Assembly: GCF_040549485.1 (NCBI RefSeq) | Contig: NZ_JBEPTK010000023.1 | Coordinates: forward strand, 1-50,397 | Direction of reading: 5' to 3' | DNA length: 50,397 nucleotides | Source: Constrictibacter sp. MBR-5 | Lineage (GTDB): Bacteria > Pseudomonadota > Alphaproteobacteria > JAJUGE01 | Shown here: piece after piece, positions 17,595 through 26,668 of the stretch | How positions within the stretch are numbered: the first letter of the stretch is position 1 | Layout of the letters: the number at the start of each line of letters is the position of its first letter | Program-made: the position numbers and the translations under genes | Notes under the pieces: model-generated | Seen by the model: only the letters and a program-made list of their open reading frames with translations | What the model was told of the DNA's origin: nothing | Database searches by the model: none

Positions 17595-18643
17595 CGATGC
17601 AGACGGACATGACGCATCCCGCCGAGACGGTCCAGCACCAGCCGCGGCGCCTTCCGCCGTCCGGGCATCTTGCCGGCATCTCGATCCGCGGCTGGCGCCT
17701 GATCTGGCTGCTCGCTGGCATCGCCGTCGCGCTGGCGCTGCCGTTCCTGGTGAAGAACTTCACCGTCTTCCAGCTGACCCAGGCGCTGGTCTACGCCATC
17801 GCCATCCTCGGCCTCAACCTGCTGACCGGGTTCAACGGCCAGTTCTCGCTCGGCCACAGCGCCTTCTATGCGATCGGCGCCTACACGGCGGCGATCCTGA
17901 TGGACCGCTACGACGTGCCCTATTGGGCGACGCTGCCGCCGGCCGGGGTGATCTGCCTCGCTGTCGGATTCCTCTTCGGCCTGCCCGCGCTGCGGCTCGA
18001 GGGGCTCTATCTGGCCCTTGCCACCTTCGCTCTCGCCGTGGCCACGCCGCAGCTGCTGAAGTTCACGCCGATCGAGGAGTTCACCGGCGGCGTGCAGGGA
18101 ATCGTGATCATGAAGCCGGACGCACCGTTCGGCCTGCCGCTGTCGCCGGACCAGTGGCTTTACTTCTTCACGCTCTTCGTCGTCGCGATCCTCTTCGCCT
18201 GTGCCGCAGGCCTGATCCGCAGCCGCACCGGCCGCGCCATGATGGCGATCCGCGACAATCCGATCGCGGCGAAGTCGATGGGGATCAACACGTCCCTCTA
18301 CAAGTCGCTCACCTTCGGCGTCAGCGCGCTCTACACCGGCGTCGCCGGCGCGCTGGGCGCGATTGTCGTGCAATTCGTGGCACCGGACAGCTTCACCTTC
18401 CTCCTGGCGATCACCTTCCTCGTCGGCCTCGTCGTGGGCGGCGTCGGGTCGATCCCGGGGGCGATCTTCGGCGGCCTGTTCGTGCTCTTCATGCCGAACA
18501 TCTCCGAATCGATTGCCGAGGACGTGAAGGGCCTGACCTGGGCGATCTACGGGGCGCTGCTGATCCTCGTGATCTATGTGATGCCGACCGGAGCGGCCGG
18601 CCTCGCGCGTCTCGTGGCGCACCGTCTCGTGCGCCGCGGCTGA
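17591..18643 (+). CDS. livM: Branched-chain amino acid-type ABC transporter permease (LivM family)
   Basis: This is the second permease, 350 residues. After a hydrophilic, His/Gln/Pro-rich N-terminal stretch of about 45 residues come the membrane segments. They carry LivM motifs GLNLLTGFNGQFSLGHSAFY (about 76-95), LRLEGLYLALATFALAVATP and MMAIRDNPIAAKSMGIN (coupling helix). The ATG overlaps the livH stop (ATGA). The polar N-terminal extension is longer than in E. coli LivM but is common in this subfamily. Confidence 0.92.
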   Translation: MTMQTDMTHPAETVQHQPRRLPPSGHLAGISIRGWRLIWLLAGIAVALALPFLVKNFTVFQLTQALVYAIAILGLNLLTGFNGQFSLGHSAFYAIGAYTAAILMDRYDVPYWATLPPAGVICLAVGFLFGLPALRLEGLYLALATFALAVATPQLLKFTPIEEFTGGVQGIVIMKPDAPFGLPLSPDQWLYFFTLFVVAILFACAAGLIRSRTGRAMMAIRDNPIAAKSMGINTSLYKSLTFGVSALYTGVAGALGAIVVQFVAPDSFTFLLAITFLVGLVVGGVGSIPGAIFGGLFVLFMPNISESIAEDVKGLTWAIYGALLILVIYVMPTGAAGLARLVAHRLVRRG

Positions 18644-18703
18644 AGAAGAGCCCGGCGGCCGGGCGGCCGAAGGGCGACAACGGGAGCATCGGAGGAGGAA
18701 ACG

Positions 18704-19945
18704 ATGGCGAGGATGGCGAGACTGACGACCACGGCGGCGGCGATCGCGCTGGCGCTGTCACTGGGCGGTGTCTTCGCGGGCGACGCGTCTGCCGCGGAGA
18801 AGAAGTACGGCCCGGGTGTCACCGACACCGAGATCAAGATCGGCAACACCAGCGCCTACAGCGGGCCCGCGTCGGCGTACGGCACGATCGGCAAGACGAT
18901 CGACGCCTACTTCAAGAAGATCAACGACGAGGGCGGCATCAACGGCCGCAAGATCAACTTCATCTCCTACGACGACGGTTACAGCCCGCCGAAGACCGTC
19001 GAGCAGACGCGCAAGCTGGTCGAGAGCGACGAGGCCCTGCTCGTCTTCCAGGGGCTGGGCACGCCGCCGAACTCGGCCATCCACAAATACATGAACGCGA
19101 AGAAGGTGCCGCAGCTGTTCGTGGCGACGGGGGCCACCAAGTGGGGCGACCCGGAGAAGTTCCCGTGGACGATGGGGTGGCAGCCGAACTACCAGAGCGA
19201 AGGGCGCATCTACGCGGCATACCTGCTGAAGAACAAGCCCGACGCGAAGATCGGCATCCTCTTCCAGAACGACGACTACGGTAAGGACTATGTGAAGGGA
19301 CTGAAGGACGGCCTCGGCGACAAGGCGAAATCGATGATCGTCGCCGAATATTCCTACGAGACGAGCGATCCGACGATCGACTCCCAGGTCGTCAACCTGA
19401 AATCTTCGGGCGCGGACGTTTTCTACAACATCACGACGCCGAAATTCGCAGCCCAGGCGATCAAGAAGGCGGGAGAGATCGGCTGGAAGCCGCTCCAGAT
19501 CCTCAACAACGTCTCGAACTCGCCCGGCGCCGTGCTGAAGCCTGCCGGCCTGGAGCATGCGCAGGGCCTGCTGACCGCCTTCTACCACAAAGACCCGACC
19601 GACCCGCAGTGGAAGGACGACGCGGCGTGGAAGGAATGGTCCGCCTTCATGGACAAGTACTATCCGGACGGCGACAAGAGCAGCACTTTCACCGTGTTCG
19701 GCTACCTCGCTGCACAGACGATGGTGCACGTCCTGCAGCAGGCGGGAGACGACCTGACGCGCGAGAACGTCATGAAGCAGGCGGCGTCCATCAAAGACCT
19801 GAAACTCGGCATGATGCTGCCCGGCATCCTGCTCAACACGGGCCCGAAGGATTTCTTCCCGATCGAGCAGATGCAGTTGGCCCGCTTCAAGGACAGCCAG
19901 TGGGAGCTCTTCGGCGAGGTGATCAGCGGCGAAGTCGGCAGCTGA
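18704..19945 (+). CDS. ABC transporter substrate-binding protein (branched-chain amino acid type)
   Basis: This periplasmic binding protein has 413 residues. It has a signal peptide (about 1-30, ending GDASA) and the type I fold of the leucine/isoleucine/valine family: GVTDTEIKIGNTSAYSGPAS, then INDEGGINGRKINFISYDDG, and the hinge region. GIEWKP-like and long C-terminal elements resemble the larger subgroup that binds aromatic acids, urea or amides as well as branched-chain amino acids, so the ligand is uncertain. A 61-nt gap with GGAGGA ahead of the ATG follows livM. A strong hairpin (19974-20005) ends the unit. Confidence 0.88.
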   Translation: MARMARLTTTAAAIALALSLGGVFAGDASAAEKKYGPGVTDTEIKIGNTSAYSGPASAYGTIGKTIDAYFKKINDEGGINGRKINFISYDDGYSPPKTVEQTRKLVESDEALLVFQGLGTPPNSAIHKYMNAKKVPQLFVATGATKWGDPEKFPWTMGWQPNYQSEGRIYAAYLLKNKPDAKIGILFQNDDYGKDYVKGLKDGLGDKAKSMIVAEYSYETSDPTIDSQVVNLKSSGADVFYNITTPKFAAQAIKKAGEIGWKPLQILNNVSNSPGAVLKPAGLEHAQGLLTAFYHKDPTDPQWKDDAAWKEWSAFMDKYYPDGDKSSTFTVFGYLAAQTMVHVLQQAGDDLTRENVMKQAASIKDLKLGMMLPGILLNTGPKDFFPIEQMQLARFKDSQWELFGEVISGEVGS

Positions 19946-19973
19946 CGGGCCGCGGCTCCGCATAAACGGCCGA

Positions 19974-20005
19974 ACGGGGCTCGCAGCGACCGCTGCGGGC
20001 CCCGT
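19974..20005 (+). terminator. Hairpin terminator at the end of the ABC transporter operon
   Basis: ACGGGGCTCGCAGCG (19974-19988) pairs with CGCTGCGGGCCCCGT (19991-20005), giving about 14 pairs with one G-T wobble. The following CTGCCTG has no T run, so it may act with Rho or as an mRNA 3' stabiliser. Confidence 0.5.
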
Positions 20006-20265
20006 CTGCCTGAGGCCCCGTGGCGAAATGCCGCGGGCATCAGCCATGATATCCGCAATCTCCCGATGTGTTTACGCTCACTGCCGAGCCGGTTGCGGGT
20101 CGCCTGTGCGCCGCCGGTGTGCAAATGTGCCTCCGGTTCGTAGACCGGCGGCCACGCGCCGCCTCTTCCGCTCAGGTCCTTCCCCGGCCGTCGCAGCGGG
20201 GTGCGAGACGGCGATCGGCGGCACAGCCGCCACGAAAAGCGGTGCGGGAGTCGGGAAGCGCTGTC
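20006..20265. other. Gap between the transporter terminator and the DUF2336-like gene
   Basis: The gene-free stretch from 19946 to 20265 is 320 nt. After the hairpin it holds no conserved small ORF, RNA gene or consensus promoter that I could support. The plus-strand frame stays open from 20068, but its residues look non-coding (Arg/Ala/Pro-rich). Confidence 0.4.
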
Positions 20266-21312
20266 GTGAACCTACCATCGCTCGATCTGGCCCGTTCGGT
20301 CGAACGCGACGCCGCCCGCGTCGACCGGCTGATGGAGGACGTCGCCCGCTCGATGCTGTCGGGCGCCGGACCGCTGACCGACCAGCAACGCGCGCTGATG
20401 TGGGGCGTCGTGACCGATATCGTCCGTTCGGTCCATCGCCGCATCGCGGCGGCGCTCGGTGAAGCGGTAGCCGATGGCCGCGCGCCAAGCGCCGTTGCGG
20501 CATGTGCGGCGGACGCCGTGACCGGACCGTCGGGACAACGCGTCGAGGACATCGTCGCCCGCAGCGCGTTCACGCGGGACACCCGGTTGGTCCGCCTGGT
20601 CTTCGCCCGGATCGAGGCGCACCGCCTGGCGGAGGTCATGCGCCCGCCAGGCAGCGCCGGTCCCGATCCGGAGAGCAGCGGCATTCTGGATCGCGCGGAT
20701 CTCGACCGCTGCCACGATCAGCAGATGGCGCATCTCGACGAATATGGCGACCCACGCCTGCCCCTCGACGACCTGCCGCCGGACATGGTCGAGGCGATCC
20801 ATTGGCAGGTGGCGGCAGCGCTGCGCGTCCTGCTGATCGAGACCGAGGCGGTCGACCTGGTGGCGGCGGACGATGCAATCGAAGCCGCCGTCGCGTCCGT
20901 CCTGCGCCAGCCCGCGCCACTGCCCGAGGCCGAGCGGCAGGACCGTCAGGCGGCGATCCCCCCCGAGGCCCTGGTCCGGGCGCTAAAGCGCGGCGACGTT
21001 TTCCTCTTTCTGATGCTGCTCGGCCAGATCTCGGGCCTTACTCTCGGCCGTCTCCAAGCGATGGCCTTCGGCCGCGGGACCCTGGAGTTCGCGACGCTCT
21101 GCCGGGCGATCGACGTGCAGCGGACCGTGTTCGCGGAGCTGCATCTGCTGGTCGGTCAGCACTCTTCCGGCAAGGTCCGCGATCCCCGGGCGCTCGCTGA
21201 AGCCATGCACGCCTTCGACGGGATCGACCCGGACGAGGCACGCGACCTGCTGCGCCTCTGGCGGCGCCATCCGCGCTACGCCGGGGCCATCCGGCGCATC
21301 ACGGATGGCTGA
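20266..21312 (+). CDS. DUF2336-like all-helical protein
   Basis: This 348-residue protein is soluble and almost entirely helical, with no signal peptide. The C-terminal third (about 235-340) reads like the DUF2336 pattern: LVRALKRGDVFLFLMLLGQI, then LTLGRLQAMAFGRGTLEFAT and CRAIDVQRTVFAEL. DUF2336 proteins are common in alphaproteobacteria and have no settled function. The GTG start (VNLPSLDLARSVERD) was chosen because the preceding 66 codons have non-coding composition. It converges with the LOG-family gene, stops only 6 nt apart. Confidence 0.55.
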   Translation: MNLPSLDLARSVERDAARVDRLMEDVARSMLSGAGPLTDQQRALMWGVVTDIVRSVHRRIAAALGEAVADGRAPSAVAACAADAVTGPSGQRVEDIVARSAFTRDTRLVRLVFARIEAHRLAEVMRPPGSAGPDPESSGILDRADLDRCHDQQMAHLDEYGDPRLPLDDLPPDMVEAIHWQVAAALRVLLIETEAVDLVAADDAIEAAVASVLRQPAPLPEAERQDRQAAIPPEALVRALKRGDVFLFLMLLGQISGLTLGRLQAMAFGRGTLEFATLCRAIDVQRTVFAELHLLVGQHSSGKVRDPRALAEAMHAFDGIDPDEARDLLRLWRRHPRYAGAIRRITDG

Positions 21313-21318
21313 TGCCGT

Positions 21319-22236
21319 TCACGCCCGATGCGTGCGGTGCCGCTCGCGCGGCCGGGCGTAAAATTCTTCGATCGCCGACCAGGCCGCCTCCGCCGTGTCT
21401 ACATAGGTGAAGATCTCGAGATCGTGCGGCGAGATCACCCCCTCGTCGGCCATCGCCTCGAAATCGACGATGCGGCGCCACCAGGCTTCGCCGAACAGCA
21501 GCACCGGGATCGGCTCGATCTTGCCGGTTTGGATCAGCGTCAGGGCCTCGAACAGCTCGTCCATGGTGCCGAAGCCGCCGGGGAAGCAGACCAGGGCCCG
21601 CGCCCGCATCAGGAAGTGCATCTTCCGGATGGCGAAATAGTGAAACTGAAAACTGAGCTTCGGCGTGATGTACGGGTTGGGGGCCTGCTCGAACGGGAGA
21701 ACGATGTTCAGGCCGATGCTTTCGGCACCGACATCGCTCGCGCCGCGGTTCGCCGCCTCCATGATGCCGGGGCCGCCGCCCGTCACGACCACATAGCAGC
21801 GCTCCGGCCCGCACTGACCGACGCGCGACGCGATCGCGGCAAAGCGCCGGGCCTCGGCATAGTAGCGGCTCCGCTCGAGCACCCGCCGCGCCCGCCCGAC
21901 ATCCTGTGCGGCATCGGCGCTCTCCCCGGCCTCGCGCAGCTTCTCTTCGGCCGCCGCCAGACCGCGCTCGGCCTCCTCGGGAGCCGGCGTCCGCGCGCTG
22001 CCGAACACCACGATGGTCGAGACGATGTTCTCTTCCTGAAGCGCCAGCTCCGGCTTCAGGAGCTCCAGCTGCAGGCGCACCGGCCTCAGCTCGTCGCGCA
22101 ACAGGAAGTCGTCATCGTGGAAGGCGAGCCGATAGGCCGGAGACCGCGTCTGGGGGGTATCCTCGACCTGCTCCGCCGCCTCGACATCCTCGTCGGCGGT
22201 GGGAAAAATCCTGTCCTTGTCGTCGCGCCTGACCAT
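21319..22236 (-). CDS. LOG-family (TIGR00730-type) Rossmann-fold protein
   Basis: Members hydrolyse nucleoside 5'-monophosphates to base and ribose 5-phosphate (cytokinin-activating LOG enzymes) or bind nucleotides. The 305-residue protein carries the signature [14 protein letters not shown] (about 162-175) and [14 protein letters not shown] (about 229-242), both intact. It is longer than the classical LOG (about 190) because of an acidic N-terminal region (about 1-70) ending in [11 protein letters not shown], typical of the long bacterial subgroup. The ATG (complement of 22234-22236) follows GAGGAGA; the longer in-frame reading has no ribosome site. It is divergent from ettA. Confidence 0.85.
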   Translation of the reverse strand: MVRRDDKDRIFPTADEDVEAAEQVEDTPQTRSPAYRLAFHDDDFLLRDELRPVRLQLELLKPELALQEENIVSTIVVFGSARTPAPEEAERGLAAAEEKLREAGESADAAQDVGRARRVLERSRYYAEARRFAAIASRVGQCGPERCYVVVTGGGPGIMEAANRGASDVGAESIGLNIVLPFEQAPNPYITPKLSFQFHYFAIRKMHFLMRARALVCFPGGFGTMDELFEALTLIQTGKIEPIPVLLFGEAWWRRIVDFEAMADEGVISPHDLEIFTYVDTAEAAWSAIEEFYARPRERHRTHRA

Positions 22237-22390
22237 CTGTTCTCCTCGAGCCGACTTGCGCAGCGTGGCTGCCGCCTCGCGACAACGCGGCAGCAGGCCG
22301 GGTGGTTCGTGGACGCGCCCGCGGAAGCCCGCGTTGCCCACATCGAGCGATTCCGGTAAAACGCGCCCCTGCGGCGCGAGAGGGACCCCT

Positions 22391-24070
22391 ATGGCAGCCT
22401 ATCAGTACATCTACGTGATGAAGGACCTGGGCAAGACCTTTCCCGGCGGCAAGAAGGTGCTGGAGAACATCTGGCTCTCCTTCCTCCCCGGCGCGAAGAT
22501 CGGCGTCCTCGGCCCCAACGGCGCCGGCAAGTCGACCCTGCTGAAGATCATGGCGGGCCGCGACGACAGTTTCACGGGCGAAGCCTGGGCAGCCGAAGGC
22601 GTCAAGGTCGGGTTCCTGGAACAGGAGCCGCACCTCGACGCCTCGAAGTCCGTCATGGAGAACGTGATGGAGGGCGTTGCCGAGGCGAAGGCCCTGCTCG
22701 ACCGGTTCAACGAGCTCAGCGCCCGCTTCGCCGAACCGCTCGACGACGACGAGATGAACGCGTTGCTCGCGGAGCAGGGCGAGCTTCAGGAAAAGCTCGA
22801 CGCGACCGACGGCTGGGAGGTCGAGCGTCAGGTCGAGATCGCCATGGACGCCCTGCGCTGCCCGCCCGGCGACGCCGCGGTCGACAAGCTGTCGGGCGGC
22901 GAGAAGCGCCGCGTCGCGCTCTGCCGCCTGCTGCTGTCGAAGCCGGACATGCTGCTGCTCGACGAGCCGACCAACCATCTCGATGCCGAGTCGGTGGCGT
23001 GGTTGGAGCGCTTCCTCCACGACTACCAGGGCACCGTGGTGGCCGTCACCCATGACCGCTACTTCCTCGACAACGTCGCCGGCTGGATTCTCGAGGTCGA
23101 CCGCGGCAAGGGCCTGCCCTTCGAAGGCAACTACACCGCCTGGCTGGAGCAGAAGGAAAAGCGCCTCGCCCAGGAGGAGAAGCAGGAGAGCGCGCGGCAG
23201 AAGTCGATCCACCAGGAACTGGAGTGGGTCCGGCAGAACCCGAAGGCGCGGCAGGCGAAGAGCAAGGCGCGCCTTCAGGCCTATGAGCAGATGGTTTCGG
23301 AAGCGGGACGCCAGACCCTGGACACGGCGCAGATCGTCATTCCGCCGGGACCGCGGCTGGGCGATGTCGTCATTGAGGCCGACCATCTCAGCAAGGCGTT
23401 CGGCGACCGGCTGCTGATCGACGACCTGAACTTCAGTCTGCCGCCGGGCGGCATCGTCGGGGTGATCGGCCCCAACGGCGCGGGCAAGACGACCCTCTTC
23501 CGCATGATCACCGGCAGCGAGACGCCGGGCGGCGGCGCGCTACGCAAGGGCGACACCGTCAAGCTGGGCTATGTCGACCAGAGCCGCGACGCCCTCTCGG
23601 CGAAAGCCACCGTCTGGGAAGAGATTTCCGGCGGCAGCGACGTCATCGAACTCGGCAAGCGCCAGGTTCCGAGCCGCGCCTATGTCGCGAGCTTCAACTT
23701 CAAGGGCCCGGACCAGCAGAAGAAGGTCGGCCAGCTGTCGGGCGGCGAACGCAATCGCGTTCACCTCGCCAAGATGCTGAAGTCGGGCGCGAACGTCCTG
23801 CTGCTCGACGAGCCGTCGAACGACCTGGACGTCGACACCCTGCGTGCGCTCGAAGAGGCGCTGCTCGATTTCGCCGGATGCGCCGTGGTGATCAGCCACG
23901 ATCGCTGGTTCCTCGACCGGATCGCGACGCACATCCTCGCCTTCGAGGGTGACAGCCACGTCGAATGGTTCGAAGGCAACTATGCCGACTACGAGGCGGA
24001 CAAGCGCCGGCGCCTCGGGCATGAAGCCGACCAGCCGCACCGGATCAAATACAAGCCGATCGCCCGGTAG
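22391..24070 (+). CDS. ettA: Energy-dependent translational throttle protein EttA (ABC-F)
   Basis: EttA is a cytosolic ABC-F ATPase that binds the ribosomal E site and gates the first peptide bond according to ATP/ADP level. The 559-residue protein has two nucleotide-binding domains. The first has Walker [10 protein letters not shown] (about 43) and [17 protein letters not shown] basic P-site-tRNA-interaction linker contains [18 protein letters not shown]. The second has GPNGAGKTT (about 360) and [15 protein letters not shown]. Walker B motifs [11 protein letters not shown] and [11 protein letters not shown] are intact. It is followed by a strong terminator shared with mlaC. Confidence 0.93.
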   Translation: MAAYQYIYVMKDLGKTFPGGKKVLENIWLSFLPGAKIGVLGPNGAGKSTLLKIMAGRDDSFTGEAWAAEGVKVGFLEQEPHLDASKSVMENVMEGVAEAKALLDRFNELSARFAEPLDDDEMNALLAEQGELQEKLDATDGWEVERQVEIAMDALRCPPGDAAVDKLSGGEKRRVALCRLLLSKPDMLLLDEPTNHLDAESVAWLERFLHDYQGTVVAVTHDRYFLDNVAGWILEVDRGKGLPFEGNYTAWLEQKEKRLAQEEKQESARQKSIHQELEWVRQNPKARQAKSKARLQAYEQMVSEAGRQTLDTAQIVIPPGPRLGDVVIEADHLSKAFGDRLLIDDLNFSLPPGGIVGVIGPNGAGKTTLFRMITGSETPGGGALRKGDTVKLGYVDQSRDALSAKATVWEEISGGSDVIELGKRQVPSRAYVASFNFKGPDQQKKVGQLSGGERNRVHLAKMLKSGANVLLLDEPSNDLDVDTLRALEEALLDFAGCAVVISHDRWFLDRIATHILAFEGDSHVEWFEGNYADYEADKRRRLGHEADQPHRIKYKPIAR

Positions 24071-24107
24071 GCCACGCTCAGCCGACGGCGCCGGTCGGAA
24101 ACGATGA

Positions 24108-24146
24108 GGGGGAGTGCTTCGGCCGAAGCACTCCCCCTTCTTCTTG
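24108..24146. terminator. Bidirectional terminator between ettA and mlaC
   Basis: GGGGGAGTGCTTC (24108-24120) pairs perfectly with GAAGCACTCCCCC (24125-24137) around GGCC. It is followed on the plus strand by TTCTTCTTG. On the minus strand the same stem follows the mlaC stop by about 35 nt, with CATCG after it, so termination is best supported for ettA. Confidence 0.75.
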
Positions 24147-24171
24147 ACCTTCGTCGCTGGGATCGAGCGGA

Positions 24172-24774
24172 TCAGCCGCCGGTGCGCTGCCGCAACAGGT
24201 CCAGCAGCCCGCTAACCTGACCGCCCCGCTGGCGGATGACCGAGGCGAATTCCGAACGCTGCGTGATCACCATGCTCACACCCTCGACCACCAGGTCGGT
24301 AATGACGAAACGACCACCGACCCTGTCGACACGCCACTCCAGCTGCACAGGCGGCCCGCTGGCCTGGCGCATCGTCGAACTTACGAAGTCCGTGTCCTGA
24401 TCCCGGCGCGTGCTGCCCACTTCCAGTGCAACATTCTGGAACTCGGAAAATCGGTCGGCATAGATCTGGATGAGATAAGCCTCCAGAAGCCCGACGAACT
24501 CCTGCCGCTCTTCCGGGGAGGCCTGCCGCCAGTAGCGACCCAGCACGAGCTGCGAGAGCTCGCGCATGTCGAACCCCTTGTCCAGGAGTTCGCGGAACTT
24601 CTGCTCGCGCTGCGTCTCCGGAACCGAGGGATTGGTCAAAACGGGAACGGCATCCGCGGCGAGGCGGCCGATGAATGCCGCGGCATCCGCTTGGGCGTGC
24701 GCCCGACCAGCCGCCATGACGGCAACAACCATGAAGGCGGCTATGTAGAAAAAACGGCCGATCGCTGCGATCAT
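24172..24774 (-). CDS. mlaC: MlaC-type periplasmic phospholipid-binding protein
   Basis: MlaC shuttles phospholipids across the periplasm between the outer-membrane MlaA complex and the inner-membrane MlaFEDB transporter. The 200-residue protein has a signal peptide (about 1-28, ending GRAHA) and the Ttg2D/MlaC core REQKFRELLDKGFDMRELSQ (about 57-76), VLGRYWRQASPEERQEFVGL and VEGVSMVITQRSEF near the end. It overlaps the 3' end of the mlaA-type gene by four bases, so the two are coupled. The mlaFED genes are not in the window. Confidence 0.88.
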   Translation of the reverse strand: MIAAIGRFFYIAAFMVVAVMAAGRAHAQADAAAFIGRLAADAVPVLTNPSVPETQREQKFRELLDKGFDMRELSQLVLGRYWRQASPEERQEFVGLLEAYLIQIYADRFSEFQNVALEVGSTRRDQDTDFVSSTMRQASGPPVQLEWRVDRVGGRFVITDLVVEGVSMVITQRSEFASVIRQRGGQVSGLLDLLRQRTGG

Positions 24775-26306
24775 TGCTGCACTTGCTCGTTACGGGTAAC
24801 GGCTTCGGCCGAACGAAGAGCGTCTTCGTAGGCCCGCTGAGCCGCCTGATGCATCAACAGTGCCTCTTCCGCAAGGCCTGTCGGCTCGGACGAAACCTCA
24901 GGCTGAACCGAGACTGTCGAAGCCAAGGGTTCAACGCCACCGCCGGAGATCGGTTGCACCGCGAGCGGTTCATTGTCGGCGAACGACGCTCGCGTGAAAG
25001 CGGCGGGTTCCACAGCCGCCAGTTGCGTCTCGCCGTCCATGTTCCGCTCGACCACATCCTGGTCCGCCGATCGGCCGGGCATGGTGATCCCGGTCACAGG
25101 CCCGGCCGCGTGAGCGATGAGCGCTGCCGATGCGCCACGGGGTTCTATGAACAGCGGATCGACCGTTGGTGGCGCGCCCTTCGCAGCCGGCGTGACCGCC
25201 ACGGCAACGTCCGACGCAGCCTCGCCTCCCGGCACCGAAGAGGCGGGACGATCGTCGACGGGCACCGCGTCGGTGCGCCGCGGCCATTCTTCCCTGGCAT
25301 CGCGGGGCTCGATGAACCGCGGGTCGACCGTCGGCTCCGCCAGTCGGGGCGCAGCGGTCACGTCGGCATCCGGCGGACTGCTTTGCGGCCCGGCCGCGAG
25401 CAGCACGTCCGCCTGCACTGACGCGCCGGGGTCGGAACCATCGAGACGACCAGGAGCAAGCCGATCCCGTTCAAGTTGATCTGGGGCGAGAAGGGGCTCG
25501 GCGCTGCCCGCGATGCCTTCAGCTAGCAGTGTCTCCGGATGTCCGACCTGAGACGGCTGCTGCCCGGCCGCGAAGACGCCCCCGGGTTCCCCGGCGTTTC
25601 GGATCTGCTGGACGCGTCGCTGCCGATACGCGCTGCGGGTAAAGGCGTAGAAGTCCAACGAGGTGCGACGGAGTTCGTCATAGCCCGGCATGAGCCGGTA
25701 GCGCAGATCGATCCCCTCCGCCACCGCCCGCGCATACAAGGCGTCGTCGGCATTGGCGGCCTCGGCACCTATACGTACCGGGTCGATCAGCCAGCCGAGG
25801 GCGGTGCCGACGGCATCGCGGGCGTTCGACGGCCCGAGGATCGGCAGGACAAGATAAGGGCCTTCGTCGACCCCGTAGGTCGCGAGCGTCTGCCCGACAT
25901 CCTCCGAATGGTAGGCCAGCCCCATGCTGCTCGCCGGATCGAAGAGACCGCCTACGCCAAGGACGGTATTGACCATCAGGCGACTGAGCGTCGTCTGCGC
26001 GCGCGCTCCCTCGCCCTGAGCCAGATCGTTGATCAGGATCAGCGGCGCCCGCAGATTGTTCAGGAAGTTGCGGATGATCTCCTTGCCGAAATCGGGAACG
26101 ATCTCCCGATACCCGACCGCGGCCGGCCGCAGCAGGAAGGTATCGACGGCGAGGTTTGCCGCGAAGATCTGACGGTTCAGGCCTTCGAGCGGGTCGTTTT
26201 CGCTGATCTCACCGTTGTCGCGAAAGCTGCTGCTGCCGTCGACCGAAGCGCAGCCGCCCACGGCCGTCGCAAGGATCGCCGCGACGACGACGCCGCGAAA
26301 CGACAT
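24771..26306 (-). CDS. mlaA: MlaA/VacJ-family lipoprotein with a long C-terminal extension
   Basis: MlaA sits in the outer membrane and removes misplaced phospholipid from the outer leaflet. The start MSFRGVVVAAILATAVGGC gives a lipobox GGC at about residue 19. The MlaA domain (about 35-245) contains NDPLEGLNRQIFAANLAVD, FLNNLRAPLILINDLAQGE, GLAYHSEDVGQTLATYGVD and GPYLVLPILGPSNARD. After about residue 250 comes an acidic, Pro/Ala-rich tail of about 260 residues, unusual because MlaA is normally 250-280 long. Two copies of PTVDP(R/L)FIEPR(D/G)A lie in the tail at about 324 and 379. A longer upstream start is unlikely. Confidence 0.87.
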   Translation of the reverse strand: MSFRGVVVAAILATAVGGCASVDGSSSFRDNGEISENDPLEGLNRQIFAANLAVDTFLLRPAAVGYREIVPDFGKEIIRNFLNNLRAPLILINDLAQGEGARAQTTLSRLMVNTVLGVGGLFDPASSMGLAYHSEDVGQTLATYGVDEGPYLVLPILGPSNARDAVGTALGWLIDPVRIGAEAANADDALYARAVAEGIDLRYRLMPGYDELRRTSLDFYAFTRSAYRQRRVQQIRNAGEPGGVFAAGQQPSQVGHPETLLAEGIAGSAEPLLAPDQLERDRLAPGRLDGSDPGASVQADVLLAAGPQSSPPDADVTAAPRLAEPTVDPRFIEPRDAREEWPRRTDAVPVDDRPASSVPGGEAASDVAVAVTPAAKGAPPTVDPLFIEPRGASAALIAHAAGPVTGITMPGRSADQDVVERNMDGETQLAAVEPAAFTRASFADNEPLAVQPISGGGVEPLASTVSVQPEVSSEPTGLAEEALLMHQAAQRAYEDALRSAEAVTRNEQVQQ

Positions 26307-26584
26307 CGTCCAGCCGCGCCGAGCGTCCTTCGGCCCGGCTGAAAAACTGTCTGACCCCACGAGCAATCGAAACGCCCCCTCTGATCGCGCCCGGAAACGG
26401 CCTCAAAACCGGCAGCCGAGCCCCTTTCCCCGCCCCGTCGGGCAACGTGCCGCCGGGCAGAGACTACCTGTTATCCGCCCGTTACGCCGCTTTCTCGACG
26501 TTGTTGAACTATCACACGGCCCCGGTTAACGCCAGCTTGCGCCATTATCGCAAAGGGCTTCATCCGCCCGCACGTCTTATTCCG

Positions 26585-26614
26585 CTGACGTGTCGGGTCG
26601 TCACATGCTAGAAA
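26585..26614 (+). promoter_or_regulatory. Candidate promoter of the SahR-like/metF operon
   Basis: CTGACG (26585-26590) and an extended -10, TG-C-TAGAAA (26606-26614), are separated by 18 nt. The start point would fall near 26621, inside the palindrome at 26617-26636, so repressor binding would occlude initiation. The -35 matches four of six consensus bases. Confidence 0.4.
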
Positions 26615-26616
26615 GG

Positions 26617-26636
26617 ACATAAGGATATCCTTATGT
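26617..26636. promoter_or_regulatory. 20-bp perfect palindromic operator in front of the SahR-like gene
   Basis: The half-site ACATAAGGAT is followed directly by its exact inverted copy. ArsR-family dimers bind such symmetric sites with an A/T-rich outer arm. The site lies 32 nt upstream of the start of an ArsR-type regulator, which is the expected place for autoregulation. The resemblance to SahR-type sites is from memory and needs a motif comparison. Confidence 0.65.
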
Positions 26637-26668
26637 TTCGATGGCGCATCGAAGGAGGCGCTCGGACG

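Larger units (their letters stand above)
26307..26668. other. Divergent intergenic region upstream of mlaA and the SahR-like gene
   Basis: This gap of about 360 nt contains the 20-bp palindrome and a candidate promoter for the SahR-like gene at its right end. For mlaA I see no convincing -10/-35 pair. No small ORF or RNA gene can be supported. Confidence 0.45.

Noticed and set aside
24172-26306. Complete Mla transport operon
   Set aside because: Only mlaC and mlaA are here. mlaF, mlaE and mlaD are not found within the window.
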